A stretch of DNA of 64,000 nt from Streptomyces agglomeratus (GTDB lineage Bacteria; Actinomycetota; Actinomycetes; Streptomycetales; Streptomycetaceae): contig NZ_MEHJ01000001.1 of the NCBI RefSeq assembly GCF_001746415.1, forward strand, positions 2,248,501 to 2,312,500, in the 5' to 3' direction. The notes under the pieces are model-generated. The model ran no database searches. It was given only the letters and a program-made list of their open reading frames with translations, and was not told the DNA's origin. Each line of letters begins with the position of its first letter. The first letter of the stretch is position 1. Below are positions 26,772 through 36,700 of this stretch, piece by piece. Both the position numbers and the translations under genes were made by a program.

Positions 26772-26803
26772 CTCCTGTGCACACGTGTCGCTGTGCACAG
26801 GAG
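26772..26803. terminator. Perfect 12-bp hairpin between rhodanese and recX
   Basis: CTCCTGTGCACA pairs with TGTGCACAGGAG across an 8-base loop. It separates two convergent transcripts. No T tract is present, as is common for actinobacterial terminators. Confidence 0.8.
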
Positions 26804-26928
26804 GGCGGACGGGGGGCGGACGGCCGGGGCGTCCGGCGGGCCGTGCGGTGGGGCGCCTGGTGGGGTGCCCGGCAGGGGCGCCCGGCGGGCCTTCCGGTCG
26901 GCTCGGCACCCACCTCTGATACCGCGGC

Positions 26929-27537
26929 TCAGAGCGGGTCGTAGCCCAGATCGTCGTCGTCCGCGGCTTCGCCCTCCTCTTCGAGGGCGCGTCTGACCAC
27001 CCGCAGGGCCATGCCCTCCGGATAGCCCTTGCGGGCCAGCATGCCGGCGAGGCGGCGCAGCCGGCGGTCGCGCTCCAGGCCACGGGTGGACCGGAGTTTG
27101 CGGGCCACGAGCTCCCGGGCCCTTTCCTCCTCCTGGTCGGAGTCGAGCTGCTCCATCGCGTCGTCGATGAGCGGGGGCGCGACTCCCTTGTTGCGCAGCT
27201 CCCGCGCGAGCGCCCGACGGGCGAGGCCCCGGCCGTGGTGGCGGGACTCCACCCAGGCGTCCGCGAAGGCCGCGTCGTTGATGAGCCCGACCTCCTCGAA
27301 GCGGGACAGCACCTCGTCCGACACATCGTCCGGGATGCCGCGCTTCTGGAGGGCGTCCGCGAGCTGTTTGCGGGTGCGGGCGGTCCCGGTGAGCAGCCGC
27401 AGGCAGATCGCCCGCGCCTGCTCACCCGGATCCTGAGGCGGCAGCCCTTTCCCGGCCCTCGACGGGGCGGGGCTGCCGCTGTCCTCGGCATCCATGCCTT
27501 CGCTTGCGCTTCCCGGCCAGTCCGTCCTCCGGGTCAC
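26929..27537 (-). CDS. recX: Regulatory protein RecX
   Basis: A 202-residue modulator of RecA. The RecX three-helix repeats are visible (ARAICLRLLTGTARTRKQLA, VSDEVLSRFEEVGLINDAAFA, RGLARRALARELRNKGV). It begins at GTG 27537, three bases after the recA stop, so it is co-transcribed with recA. An in-frame ATG 14 codons later is an alternative start. The C-terminus is acidic. Confidence 0.93.
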   Translation of the reverse strand: MTRRTDWPGSASEGMDAEDSGSPAPSRAGKGLPPQDPGEQARAICLRLLTGTARTRKQLADALQKRGIPDDVSDEVLSRFEEVGLINDAAFADAWVESRHHGRGLARRALARELRNKGVAPPLIDDAMEQLDSDQEEERARELVARKLRSTRGLERDRRLRRLAGMLARKGYPEGMALRVVRRALEEEGEAADDDDLGYDPL

Positions 27538-27540
27538 GGT

Positions 27541-28671
27541 CTAGCTCTTGGCTGCCGCGGGCTTGGCCGCCTTGGCCTTGGTCGCCGGAGCGGGTACCGA
27601 CTTCGCGTCGCCGGCGGCGGCCGGTCCGCCGACCGCGGCGTCCGCTCCGGGCTCCGCGCCCGGCGCCACCGGCTTGACGCCGACGCCCAGCTTCTCCTTG
27701 ATCTTCTTCTCGATCTCGTCGGCGAGATCGGGGTTGTCCTTCAGGAAGTTACGGGCGTTCTCCTTGCCCTGGCCGAGCTGGTCGCCCTCGTACGTGTACC
27801 AGGCGCCCGCCTTGCGGACGAAGCCGTGCTCCACGCCCATGTCGATCAGACCGCCCTCGCGGCTGATGCCCTGGCCGTAGAGGATGTCGAACTCGGCCTG
27901 CTTGAACGGCGGCGCGACCTTGTTCTTGACGACCTTGACACGGGTGCGGTTGCCGACCGCGTCCGTACCGTCCTTGAGGGTCTCGATGCGCCGGATGTCG
28001 AGCCGCACCGAGGCGTAGAACTTCAGCGCCCGGCCACCGGTCGTGGTCTCCGGCGAGCCGAACATCACGCCGATCTTCTCGCGGAGCTGGTTGATGAAGA
28101 TCGCCGTGGTCCCGGACTGGTGCAGCGCACCAGTGATCTTGCGCAGCGCCTGGCTCATCAGCCGGGCCTGGAGACCGACGTGCGAGTCGCCCATCTCACC
28201 CTCGATCTCGGCCCGCGGTACGAGGGCCGCGACGGAGTCGATGACGATCAGGTCGATGGCGCCCGAGCGGACCAGCATGTCCACGATCTCGAGTGCCTGC
28301 TCGCCGGTGTCCGGCTGGGAGAGGATCAGGTTGTCCGTGTCGACGCCGAGCGCCTTGGCGTATTCGGGGTCGAGCGCGTGCTCCGCGTCCACGAACGCGA
28401 CGGTGCCGCCGGCCTTCTGCGCGTTGGCCACGGCGTGCAGCGTCAGTGTCGTCTTACCGGAGGATTCCGGTCCGTACACCTCCACCACACGGCCACGCGG
28501 CAGCCCGCCGACGCCGAGGGCGATGTCCAGGGCGGTCGACCCGGTGGAGATGACCTCGATGGGGTCGTTCGGCCGGTCGCCGAGGCGCATCACCGCACCC
28601 TTGCCGAATTGTCGTTCAATCTGTGCGAGCGCGGCGTCGAGCGCCTTCTCGCGGTCGGTGCCTGCTGCCAT
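27541..28671 (-). CDS. recA: Recombinase RecA
   Basis: A 376-residue recombinase for homologous recombination and SOS induction. It has Walker [10 protein letters not shown], Walker [11 protein letters not shown] and loop L2 [14 protein letters not shown]. The C-terminal ~45 residues are Ala/Lys/Pro-rich, as in other Streptomyces RecA proteins, instead of the acidic tail of E. coli. ATG 28671 matches the conserved start [15 protein letters not shown]. An SOS-type box lies ~130 bp upstream, and recX follows immediately. Confidence 0.98.
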   Translation of the reverse strand: MAAGTDREKALDAALAQIERQFGKGAVMRLGDRPNDPIEVISTGSTALDIALGVGGLPRGRVVEVYGPESSGKTTLTLHAVANAQKAGGTVAFVDAEHALDPEYAKALGVDTDNLILSQPDTGEQALEIVDMLVRSGAIDLIVIDSVAALVPRAEIEGEMGDSHVGLQARLMSQALRKITGALHQSGTTAIFINQLREKIGVMFGSPETTTGGRALKFYASVRLDIRRIETLKDGTDAVGNRTRVKVVKNKVAPPFKQAEFDILYGQGISREGGLIDMGVEHGFVRKAGAWYTYEGDQLGQGKENARNFLKDNPDLADEIEKKIKEKLGVGVKPVAPGAEPGADAAVGGPAAAGDAKSVPAPATKAKAAKPAAAKS

Positions 28672-28801
28672 GGGTTCCACCCGATTTGCTTGAGTCGATC
28701 GCTTCACGTCAAAGACGCTATCTCCTGCCACTGACAACGCGCCCCGGCGTCGTCCTGACCTGTGGATAACTCTCGCGGCCACACGGCCAGAACTCCCATG
28801 A

Positions 28802-28813
28802 GAATGGATGTTC
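28802..28813 (-). promoter_or_regulatory. SOS (LexA) box upstream of recA
   Basis: On the minus strand the sequence reads GAACATCCATTC, a close match to the Gram-positive GAAC-N4-GTTC LexA site with one change, about 130 bp before the recA start codon. It is the expected control for the recA-recX operon. Confidence 0.75.
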
Positions 28814-29016
28814 GATTTTGGTGTCAAGCGCACCACGCCAGCCGCACCGGGCCTCCCGCACCGGCCGTCGGCGGCCCTGCCGCTGCACGGCCGGGCGCTC
28901 GTCGCCGTCGGCCGCTCGGTCCTCCGGCAGCGCCGTCGGTGGCCGGTGCCCGTCGCGGTGGTGACCCCGCTGCGCTGCGGCCGACAGCCGGCGCCTCCCG
29001 CCCGTACGCCGGACGG
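28814..29016. other. Intergenic region between the recA box and the AI-2E gene
   Basis: Together with the recA leader, this makes ~345 bp without a gene between recA and the AI-2E family gene. Apart from the SOS box I see no clear gene or strong hairpin here. Confidence 0.4.
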
Positions 29017-30291
29017 TCAGATGTCGTCGTCCGAGGGCGGCGGCGTCCGGTCGGTGCGTGACACCTGCCGCGGCTCGTGGCGCAGGGTGCGCCACATGCG
29101 TACGAGGGCGGAGGTGCCCTTGCGCCGCGGCTGCCTGCCGTGCACGCGCGGATCGTCCGTCACGGCGTAACGCTTCACATACGCCCCGAGGAACGCCTGG
29201 AGGGTCGCGATCGCAGGAATCGCGATCAGCGCGCCGACGGCCCCCATCAGCGCCGTGCCCGCGACGACCGACCCGAAGGCGACCGCGGGATGGATGTCGA
29301 CGGTCTTCGCGGTCAGCTTGGGCTGGAGTACGTAGTTCTCGAACTGCTGGTAGACGACGACGAATCCGAGCACCCACAGCGCGTACCAGGGATTCACGGT
29401 GAAGGCGATCAGCATCGGCAGTGCGCCGGCCAGATACGTACCGATGGTCGGGATGAACTGCGAGATCAGTCCCACCCACACGGCGAGGGCGGGGGCGTAC
29501 GGCACGTCCAGTATCAGCAGCAGGACGTAGTGCGCGACGCCCGAGATGAGCGCCATCAGACCGCGCGAGTAGATGTAGCCACCGGTCTTGTCGACCGCGA
29601 TCTCCCAGGCGCGCAGCACCTCGGCCTGACGGGCGGGCGGCAGTACGGAGCACAGGGCGCGGCGCAGCCGGGGTCCGTCGGCGGCGAAGTAGAACGAGAA
29701 AAGGAAGATCGTCAGCAGCTTGAACAGCCCGCCGAGCACGGTGGCCGAGACGTCCAGTACGCCGGTCGCGCTGTTCTGTACGTACTTCCGCAGCCAGTCG
29801 GAGTTCAGGACGCTGTCCTGGACCTCGACCCGGGAGAGCTCCGTGTGGAAGGTCTGGTTGATCCAGTTGATCACCTGGTCGAGGTACTTGGGGAAGTCCT
29901 CGACCATCTCGACGATCTGACCGGCCAGCATCGAGCCGAGCAGTACGACGAATCCGACGCCCGTGGCCAGCACCCCGATGAAGACCAGAAAGGTGGCGAG
30001 GCCGCGGCGCATGCCGTGCGCCGCCATCCTGCCGACGGCGGGTTCGATGGCGAGGGCCAGGAAGAAGGCGATCAGGATGTTGAGAAGCAGGCCGACGAGC
30101 TGGTGGAACGCCCAGTTGCCGAGCTGGAAGCAGGCGTAGAGCGCGAGCGCGAGCACCATGGCGCGCGGCAGCCACCGGGGCATGCGAGCCCGACCGCTGT
30201 CCGCCGCGGGGGGCGCGGGCGGCGGTGCGGTCGGCGGGTCTTCTCGCCCGGCGGGCTCGTCGTTGGGTGCCACGGAGCCAGTCTGACCCAT
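29017..30291 (-). CDS. AI-2E family transporter (UPF0118/PerM-like membrane protein)
   Basis: A 424-residue polytopic membrane protein with about seven helices in the AI-2E/PerM pattern. There is an early helix pair (LVGLLLNILIAFFLALAIEP), a large soluble segment (~140-210) and the conserved late block FIPTIGTYLAGALPMLIAF followed by GALIAIPAIATLQAFLG. The N-terminal ~45 residues are Pro-rich and the C-terminal tail is basic. Family members export varied small molecules or act in Na+/Li+-H+ antiport; the substrate is not predictable. It is downstream of the DUF3046 gene on the same strand. ATG 30291 is preferred, though a GTG six bases upstream is possible. Confidence 0.88.
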   Translation of the reverse strand: MGQTGSVAPNDEPAGREDPPTAPPPAPPAADSGRARMPRWLPRAMVLALALYACFQLGNWAFHQLVGLLLNILIAFFLALAIEPAVGRMAAHGMRRGLATFLVFIGVLATGVGFVVLLGSMLAGQIVEMVEDFPKYLDQVINWINQTFHTELSRVEVQDSVLNSDWLRKYVQNSATGVLDVSATVLGGLFKLLTIFLFSFYFAADGPRLRRALCSVLPPARQAEVLRAWEIAVDKTGGYIYSRGLMALISGVAHYVLLLILDVPYAPALAVWVGLISQFIPTIGTYLAGALPMLIAFTVNPWYALWVLGFVVVYQQFENYVLQPKLTAKTVDIHPAVAFGSVVAGTALMGAVGALIAIPAIATLQAFLGAYVKRYAVTDDPRVHGRQPRRKGTSALVRMWRTLRHEPRQVSRTDRTPPPSDDDI

Positions 30292-30331
30292 GCCTGTGAC
30301 ATCCCGCCGCTCCCCCCTCGCGGCCGGCACC

Positions 30332-30526
30332 TCAGCGCTTGTCCGCAGGAACGTCCATCGCGGCGCAGACGGCGCGCCAGACGGTCTTCGCCTCCCAGCC
30401 GGCGTCCAGCGCCTGGTGGACCGTACGACCTCCGAGCTCGGCCATCACGTGGTCGCGGGCGAAGGAGTCGGCGTACGCCTCGCCGAAGTGCTCCGCCATC
30501 CGCTCCCAGAAAATCGTCAACCGCAT
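30332..30526 (-). CDS. DUF3046 family small protein
   Basis: A 64-residue protein beginning MRLTIFWERMAEHFG and containing ARDHVMAELGGRTV, the hallmark of the actinobacterial DUF3046 family, which is usually encoded near recA-recX. Function is unknown. GGAG lies just before ATG 30526. It is 40 bp upstream of the AI-2E family gene. Confidence 0.9.
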   Translation of the reverse strand: MRLTIFWERMAEHFGEAYADSFARDHVMAELGGRTVHQALDAGWEAKTVWRAVCAAMDVPADKR

Positions 30527-30605
30527 GACTCCAGTATCGCGCCCCTGAGAGTGCAGCCGTGTGAGTGGAGCTTCCCGAGAGCGCTTTCCGCTCTACGGTC
30601 GTTCC

Positions 30606-31520
30606 ATGGCTGGATCCGGAGCATCCCCCCTCGCCCGCGCCGAGCACTTCGTGTGGCTGACGGCCCGCGTTCTCGAACAGCGGCGGTTCGCCCACCACTT
30701 CCTTGACGGCGGCGCCGACGCGGTGGAAACAGCGCTCGCCTCGTACCTGGGAGAAGACGGCGGTTACGGCTACGCCCTGGAACCAGATCTGCGCGGTCCC
30801 GTGAGCCAGCCGCTGCACGTCGCCCACGCGCTTCGTGTCCTCGATTCCATCGGGCGATGTGAGGGGCCCCGGGTGGAACGGCTGTGCCGCTACCTGTCCG
30901 ACGTGTCCACCAAGGACGGGGCCCTGCCGGCGGTGCACCCTTCGTTGCGCGGCTATCCGGCCGCGCCGTTCGTCCCGGTCGTCGACGACCCTCCGAGTGA
31001 TCTCCTGGCGACAGGCCCTGTGGTGGGGCTGCTGCACCGCAACGAGGTGTGGCACGCGTGGCTCTTCAGAGCCACCGACTTCTGCTGGGCCGCTGTGGAG
31101 GCGCTGGAGGAGTCGCATCCGTACGAGATCCAGGCGGCCGTCGCCTTCCTGGACGGCGTGCCCGACCGCACGCGGGCGCGCGCCGCGGCCGCCCGGCTGG
31201 GCCGGCTGGTGCGCGATCAGGGGCTCGTGGTGCTGGATCCGGAGCGCGCCGGGGAACAGCCGGTCGCCCCTGGATACGCCCCGGGTGAGCACCACTTCGC
31301 GTACGACTACGCCCGTACCCCGGGTTCGCTCGCGCGGGGCTGGTTCACCGACGAGGAGATGAACCGTGCGCTCGACTTCCTCGCGGCCGGACAGCGGGAT
31401 GACGGGGGCTGGCCGATCCGCTGGCGCGAATGGGCGCCGGGGACTGCCCTGGAGGCGCGTCCCGGCGTCACGATCGACGCGCTGCTGATGCTACGGGCGT
31501 ACGGACGCGTCATCGGCTGA
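30606..31520 (+). CDS. Conserved protein with alpha/alpha-toroid-like repeats, function unknown
   Basis: About 304 residues. The spacing of repeats such as YLGEDGGYGYALEPDL, AGQRDDGGWPIRW and the paired helices between them resembles prenyltransferase/squalene-cyclase-type (alpha6/alpha6) barrels. The DDGGW and EDGGYGY motifs echo QW-like repeats, but no catalytic DxDD or zinc motif is visible. It starts at ATG 30606; a GTG at 30561 would add 15 residues. It is divergent from DUF3046 and convergent with the azlCD operon. I cannot name a reaction. Confidence 0.75.
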   Translation: MAGSGASPLARAEHFVWLTARVLEQRRFAHHFLDGGADAVETALASYLGEDGGYGYALEPDLRGPVSQPLHVAHALRVLDSIGRCEGPRVERLCRYLSDVSTKDGALPAVHPSLRGYPAAPFVPVVDDPPSDLLATGPVVGLLHRNEVWHAWLFRATDFCWAAVEALEESHPYEIQAAVAFLDGVPDRTRARAAAARLGRLVRDQGLVVLDPERAGEQPVAPGYAPGEHHFAYDYARTPGSLARGWFTDEEMNRALDFLAAGQRDDGGWPIRWREWAPGTALEARPGVTIDALLMLRAYGRVIG

Positions 31521-31618
31521 CCCGGCCGGGGCGGCGTCCCGCAGCAGCAGGGCGGCAAGGAGCGGCTGCCGAGCCGCCGCGCGTGGACGCGACGGCCGCC
31601 GCACACCGGTGCCGTACG

Positions 31619-31927
31619 TCAGCCGCTGATCGCCCGTACGCCCGCAGTGACGACCACGGCGGCCCCGACCACGACGAGGAAAGGGGCGCGCAGGACAAGA
31701 GCGAGCGCCGCCGCGGCGAGTCCCGCGCCCCGGGCGTCGAGGACCAGCTGCTGACCGGTGCTGAACGTCTGCTGGGCGGTGAGCGCGGCCAGCAGGGCCA
31801 CGGGCAGCAGGGCGGCCAGGCGCCTGACCAGCGGGCGCTCCAGGGCCCCGGCGGGCACCAGCAGGCCGATGAGCTTGACGAGGTAGCAGCCGACGGCTGT
31901 GGCTCCGATAGCGATCCAGACGCTCAT
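31619..31927 (-). CDS. azlD: AzlD-family branched-chain amino acid export subunit
   Basis: A 102-residue protein with three to four transmembrane helices (VWIAIGATAVGCYLVKLIG, LAALLPVALLAALTAQ, LVLRAPFLVVVGAAVVVTAG), typical of AzlD, the small partner of AzlC in branched-chain amino acid efflux. ATG 31927 overlaps the azlC stop by 4 bp. Confidence 0.92.
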   Translation of the reverse strand: MSVWIAIGATAVGCYLVKLIGLLVPAGALERPLVRRLAALLPVALLAALTAQQTFSTGQQLVLDARGAGLAAAALALVLRAPFLVVVGAAVVVTAGVRAISG

Positions 31928-32664
31928 CGCCGGTCCTCCTTGGCGGTGTGACGTGCCCTGCGGCCCTGTACGCAGAGCACGGCGGGAGCGGCGAGTGCGG
32001 CCACGAGCACGGGCACGCCGGCCGGCAGTACCGGCAGGACCCCGAGGGCAAGGAGCACCGCGAGGCCCGCGACAGTCCGCTCCGTACCGGTGCGGAGCAT
32101 AGGCGCCAGCAGTGCGAGGAAGACGGCGGGACTCGCGGCGTCCAGGCCCCACGCGTCGGTGTCGCCGATGGCCTCGGCACCGAGTGCGCCGACCAGGGTG
32201 GTGAGGTTCCACAGCACGTACAGGGTCAGCCCTGTGACGGTGAAGCCGAGCCGCGCGCTGCGGCGCGAGGGCTGGGCGAGCGTCACGGCCGTCGTCTCGT
32301 CGATCACCCAGTGCGCGGCGAAGGGACGTACGAAACGGGGCAGGGCCAGCAGCTGGGACAGCCGCAGGCCGTAGAAGGCGTTGCGTACGCCGAGGAAGAA
32401 GGCACCCGCCGCGGCGGTGAAGGGATTGCCGCCCGCCGCGAGCGCGCTGACGAGCGCGAACTGCGAGGCGCCTGTGAACACGAGAAGGCTGAGCGCGCAG
32501 GTCTGGAGCAGGGTGAGGCCCGAACCGGCGGAGGTCACGCCGAAGGCGAAGCCGGAGAGTCCGACGGCGACGCCGACGCCGAGCGCGTCGCGTACGACGG
32601 CCCTGTCCGGTCTCGCCGCGGGTGGATCTGTGCGTATCGCTGGGGGTGCTGTCTGTTCTGCCAC
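31924..32664 (-). CDS. azlC: AzlC-family branched-chain amino acid exporter
   Basis: A 246-residue membrane protein of the LIV-E (AzlC/YgaZ) family. It has about six helices, with family features GVTSAGSGLTLLQTCALSLLVFTGASQFA and the central FFLGVRNAFYGLRL. It forms a complex with AzlD, whose gene overlaps by 4 bp. The AraC-type regulator gene ends 10 bp upstream on the same strand, suggesting local control of export. Confidence 0.93.
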   Translation of the reverse strand: MAEQTAPPAIRTDPPAARPDRAVVRDALGVGVAVGLSGFAFGVTSAGSGLTLLQTCALSLLVFTGASQFALVSALAAGGNPFTAAAGAFFLGVRNAFYGLRLSQLLALPRFVRPFAAHWVIDETTAVTLAQPSRRSARLGFTVTGLTLYVLWNLTTLVGALGAEAIGDTDAWGLDAASPAVFLALLAPMLRTGTERTVAGLAVLLALGVLPVLPAGVPVLVAALAAPAVLCVQGRRARHTAKEDRR

Positions 32665-32674
32665 GCCCCGGACA

Positions 32675-33613
32675 CTACGGCCGGCGGCCGCGACCGGTCT
32701 TGTACGTTCTTGCGCGTTCCCGCTGGTAGGCGCCGGGCGGCACGCCGACGATCCGGGTGAAGTGCCGGTTCAGGTGCGGCTGGTCCGTGAACCCCACCGC
32801 GGTGGCGGCCTCGGCGGGCGCCGTGCCGGCCTCCAGGAGCCGCCGGGCACTGCGCACGCGCGCGTTGGTGAGCCAGGTGTGCGGCGGCATGCCGTACGCC
32901 GTCCGGAACGCGCGCAGGAGCGCGAACGGACCGGTCCCGAGTTCGTTCGCGAGCTGTTCCAGGGAAGGGGGCTCCGCCATGCGCTCCTCCAGGAGGCCCT
33001 TCGCGAGAGCCGCCGTGCGGGCGCCCGCCGCCGTCGGCGGGCGTACGGGCAGCGTCTGGCCGTGGCGGCGCAGCAGCCCGGCCACGGCGATGCGCAGCAG
33101 GCTGTCGGCGGCGAGGGCGTTGCCCTCCTCGGCGGCCTTGTGCACCGCCCGGATGAGCCGGGCGGTGTCCGGATCCTCGACGATGGTCTCGGCGAAGCCC
33201 GCCGTTCCGCGCAGGTTCGTCGTCTCGTCGGCGATGGCCGCGACCACCTGCGCCGAGGGATACAGGGTGGCGTACGACCATCCCTCCGGCACGCCCGCGT
33301 GGGCGGAGTGCGGAACCTCCGGGTTGATCATGACGACGGTGCCGGGGCAGGCTCTGATCGTGCCCTGGGGCATGACCACGTCCTCGATGCCGCGGAAGAC
33401 CGCGCCGAAGACGAACCCCTCGTGACTGTGCCGCGAGAAGGAATGGCGGACGTAGCGGGCCCGCAGCAGGTCGAGGCCGGGAACTCCCGGATACTGCCAG
33501 TGCCGGGCCCACTCGTCCTTCCCACACGCCGTCACCGGCGCGTCCGCCGCCTCGCGGGGCTCCGGAGCTCCAGCGGCCCCATCCACCCCGCCCATCCCAC
33601 CGGGCGTACTCAC
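32675..33613 (-). CDS. AraC-family transcriptional regulator
   Basis: A 312-residue regulator. A cupin-like sensing domain (HSFSRHSHEGFVFGAVFRG, ~60-80) is followed by a double helix-turn-helix AraC domain (~205-305: SLEQLANELGTGPFALLRAF; AATAVGFTDQPHLNRHFTRI; VGVPPGAY). It is the first gene before azlC-azlD, 10 bp away, so it probably controls amino acid export. The effector is unknown. Confidence 0.92.
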   Translation of the reverse strand: MSTPGGMGGVDGAAGAPEPREAADAPVTACGKDEWARHWQYPGVPGLDLLRARYVRHSFSRHSHEGFVFGAVFRGIEDVVMPQGTIRACPGTVVMINPEVPHSAHAGVPEGWSYATLYPSAQVVAAIADETTNLRGTAGFAETIVEDPDTARLIRAVHKAAEEGNALAADSLLRIAVAGLLRRHGQTLPVRPPTAAGARTAALAKGLLEERMAEPPSLEQLANELGTGPFALLRAFRTAYGMPPHTWLTNARVRSARRLLEAGTAPAEAATAVGFTDQPHLNRHFTRIVGVPPGAYQRERARTYKTGRGRRP

Positions 33614-33775
33614 CCCACCACCCCATCAGTCGTCCCGCCGACCCCACCCGGCCCGCCGGCCAGTCGGCCCTCTCGCGCTTCCACCACCGCCATACAGCCA
33701 TTCTGCGCCCGTCCCGCACGCCGCTGACCTGCGCGTCCATGTCCCGGACGCCCGTTGTCAGTGGTCGGGTGCACG

Positions 33776-36700
33776 ATGGGGGACATGTCCAGGACTGCGC
33801 TCGACTCCTTCTCCCCCGCGACCCGCGGCTGGTTCACCGGAGCCTTCAGCGCGCCCACCGCGGCGCAGGAAGGCGCCTGGCAGGCCATCTCGGAGGGGTC
33901 GGACGTCCTGGTCGTGGCCCCGACCGGTTCGGGCAAGACCCTGGCCGCCTTTCTCGCCGCCCTCGACGACCTGGCGTCCAAGCCCCCGCCCGCGGACCCC
34001 AAGAAGCGCTGCCGGGTGCTGTACGTATCGCCGCTCAAGGCCCTCGCGGTCGACGTCGAGCGCAATCTGCGCAGCCCGCTCACCGGCATCCGTCAGGAGG
34101 CCGTGCGCCTGGGAATGACGGAGCCCGATGTACGCGTGGGCATCCGCTCCGGCGACACCCCGGCCAACGAGCGGCGGTCGCTGGCGACCAAACCGCCGGA
34201 CATCCTCATCACCACACCCGAGTCGCTGTTCCTGATGCTCACCTCCGCCACCCGCGACGCCCTGGCGGGCATCGAGACGGTCATCCTGGACGAGGTGCAC
34301 GCGGTCGCGGGGACCAAGCGCGGCGCGCATCTCGCCGTGTCCCTGGAGCGGCTGGACGAGTTGCTGCCGCGGCCCGCCCGCAGGATCGGCCTGTCGGCGA
34401 CCGTGCGGCCGGTGGACGAGGTCGCCAGGTTCCTCTCCCCCCAGCGGCAGGCGGCCATCGTCCAGCCGCCTTCGGGCAAGGAGTTCGACCTGTCGGTCGT
34501 CGTCCCCGTGGAGGATCTCGGCGAGCTGGGCGGCGCCCCCGCCAAGGGGGACGACGCCGGCGACAAGCCGTCGATCTGGCCCCACGTCGAGGAGCGCATC
34601 GCCGACCTCGTCCAGGCCCACCGCTCGACGATCGTCTTCGTGAACTCACGCCGCCTCGCCGAGCGCCTGTGCAACCGGCTCAACGAGATCGCCTACGAAC
34701 GTGCCACCGGCGAGCCCCTCCCCGGCGACCAGTCACCCGCCGAGATCATGGCTCAGGCGGGCGCCGCCAAGGGCGCCCCGGCCCTGCTCGCCCGAGCCCA
34801 CCACGGTTCGGTCTCCAAGGAGCAGCGCGCCCAGGTCGAGGAGGACCTCAAGGCCGGCCGGCTGCCCGCCGTCGTCGCTACGTCGAGCCTGGAGCTGGGC
34901 ATCGACATGGGCGCGGTGGACCTCGTCGTCCAAGTCGAGTCACCGCCGTCCGTCGCCTCCGGACTCCAGCGCGTCGGCCGCGCGGGTCACCAGGTCGGCG
35001 CGGTCTCCACCGGTGTCGTCTTCCCCAAGTACCGGGGCGACCTGGTCCAGTCGGCCGTCGTCACCGAGCGCATGCGCAGCGGCTCCATCGAGGCCCTGCG
35101 CGTGCCGGCGAACCCCCTCGACGTCCTGGCGCAGCAGCTCGTGGCGATGGTCGCGCTCGACACCTGGCAGGCCGACGACCTGCTCTCCGTAGTTCGCCGT
35201 GCGGCCCCCTTCGCCTCGCTCCCCGAGTCCGCGTTCACAGCGGTCCTCGACATGCTCGCGGGCCGCTATCCGTCCGATGCCTTCGCCGAGCTGCGTCCCC
35301 GCGTCGTCTGGGACCGCATCGCCGGTACGGTCACGGGCCGCCCCGGGGCGCAGCGCCTGGCGGTCACCTCCGGGGGCACCATCCCCGACCGCGGACTCTT
35401 CGGCGTCTTCCTGGCCGGAGCCGACCCCAAGAAGGGCGGCGGCCGCGTCGGCGAGCTCGACGAGGAGATGGTCTACGAATCCAGGGTGGGTGACGTCTTC
35501 ACCCTGGGCACCACCTCGTGGCGCATCGAGGACATCACGCGCGACCGGGTGCTGGTCTCCCCCGCCCCCGGCGTGCCGGGCCGGCTGCCGTTCTGGAAGG
35601 GCGACCAGCTGGGCCGCCCGCTCGAACTGGGCCGCGCGCTGGGCGCCTTCGTCCGTGAGGTCGGCTCGCTCTCCGCCGAGGACGCAAGGTTGCGCCTGAC
35701 CGCCGCCGGCCTGGACGCCTGGGCCGCCGAGAACGTCCTCGCGTACCTGGACGAGCAGCGCCGCGCCGCCGGTCACGTACCCGACGACCGCACGATCGTC
35801 GTCGAGCGGTTCCGCGACGAGCTGGGTGACTGGCGTGTCGTCATCCACTCCCCCTTCGGGGCGCAGGTGCATGCCCCCTGGGCCCTCGCGCTCGGCAGCC
35901 GCCTGACCGAGCGGTACGGCATGGACGCCCAGGTCATGCACGCCGACGACGGCATCGTGCTGCGCCTGCCCGACGCGGACCTGATGGGCTTCGACCTCCT
36001 CGACGACGAACCGGTCCGCCAGGGCACGGAGTTCGACAGCGACCAGGCCCCGCTCGGCGCCGCCGACGTCGCGTTCGACAAGGGTGAGGTCAACCAGATC
36101 GTCACCGACCAGGTCGGCGGCTCGGCGCTGTTCGCCGCCCGCTTCCGCGAGTGCGCCGCCCGCGCGCTGCTGCTGCCGCGCCGCAGTCCGGGCAAGCGCA
36201 CCCCGCTGTGGCAGCAGCGCCAGCGCGCGTCCCAGCTGCTCCAGGTCGCCTCGGAGTTCGGCTCGTTCCCGATCGTCCTCGAAGCCGTACGGGAGTGCCT
36301 CCAGGACGTCTTCGACGTACCCGGCCTCACCGAGCTCATGGGTGACATCGAATCCCGCCGCGTCCGGCTCGTCGAGGTCACCACCCCCGAGCCGTCCCCG
36401 TTCGCCCGCTCCCTCCTCTTCGGTTACGTCGCCCAGTTCCTGTACGAGGGTGACTCGCCCCTCGCCGAACGGCGCGCCGCCGCGCTCTCCCTGGACTCCC
36501 GGCTGCTGGCCGAGCTGCTCGGCCAGGCGGAGCTGCGCGAGCTGCTCGACGCCGAGGTCCTGACCGAGCTGGAGCAGGAGCTCCAGTGGCTCACCGAAGA
36601 CCGCCGTATCAAGGACATGGAGGGCGTGGCCGACCTCCTGCGGGTGCTGGGGCCGCTCACCGACGCCGAGCTGGCGGCGCGCGGAGCCGAACCGGGTTGG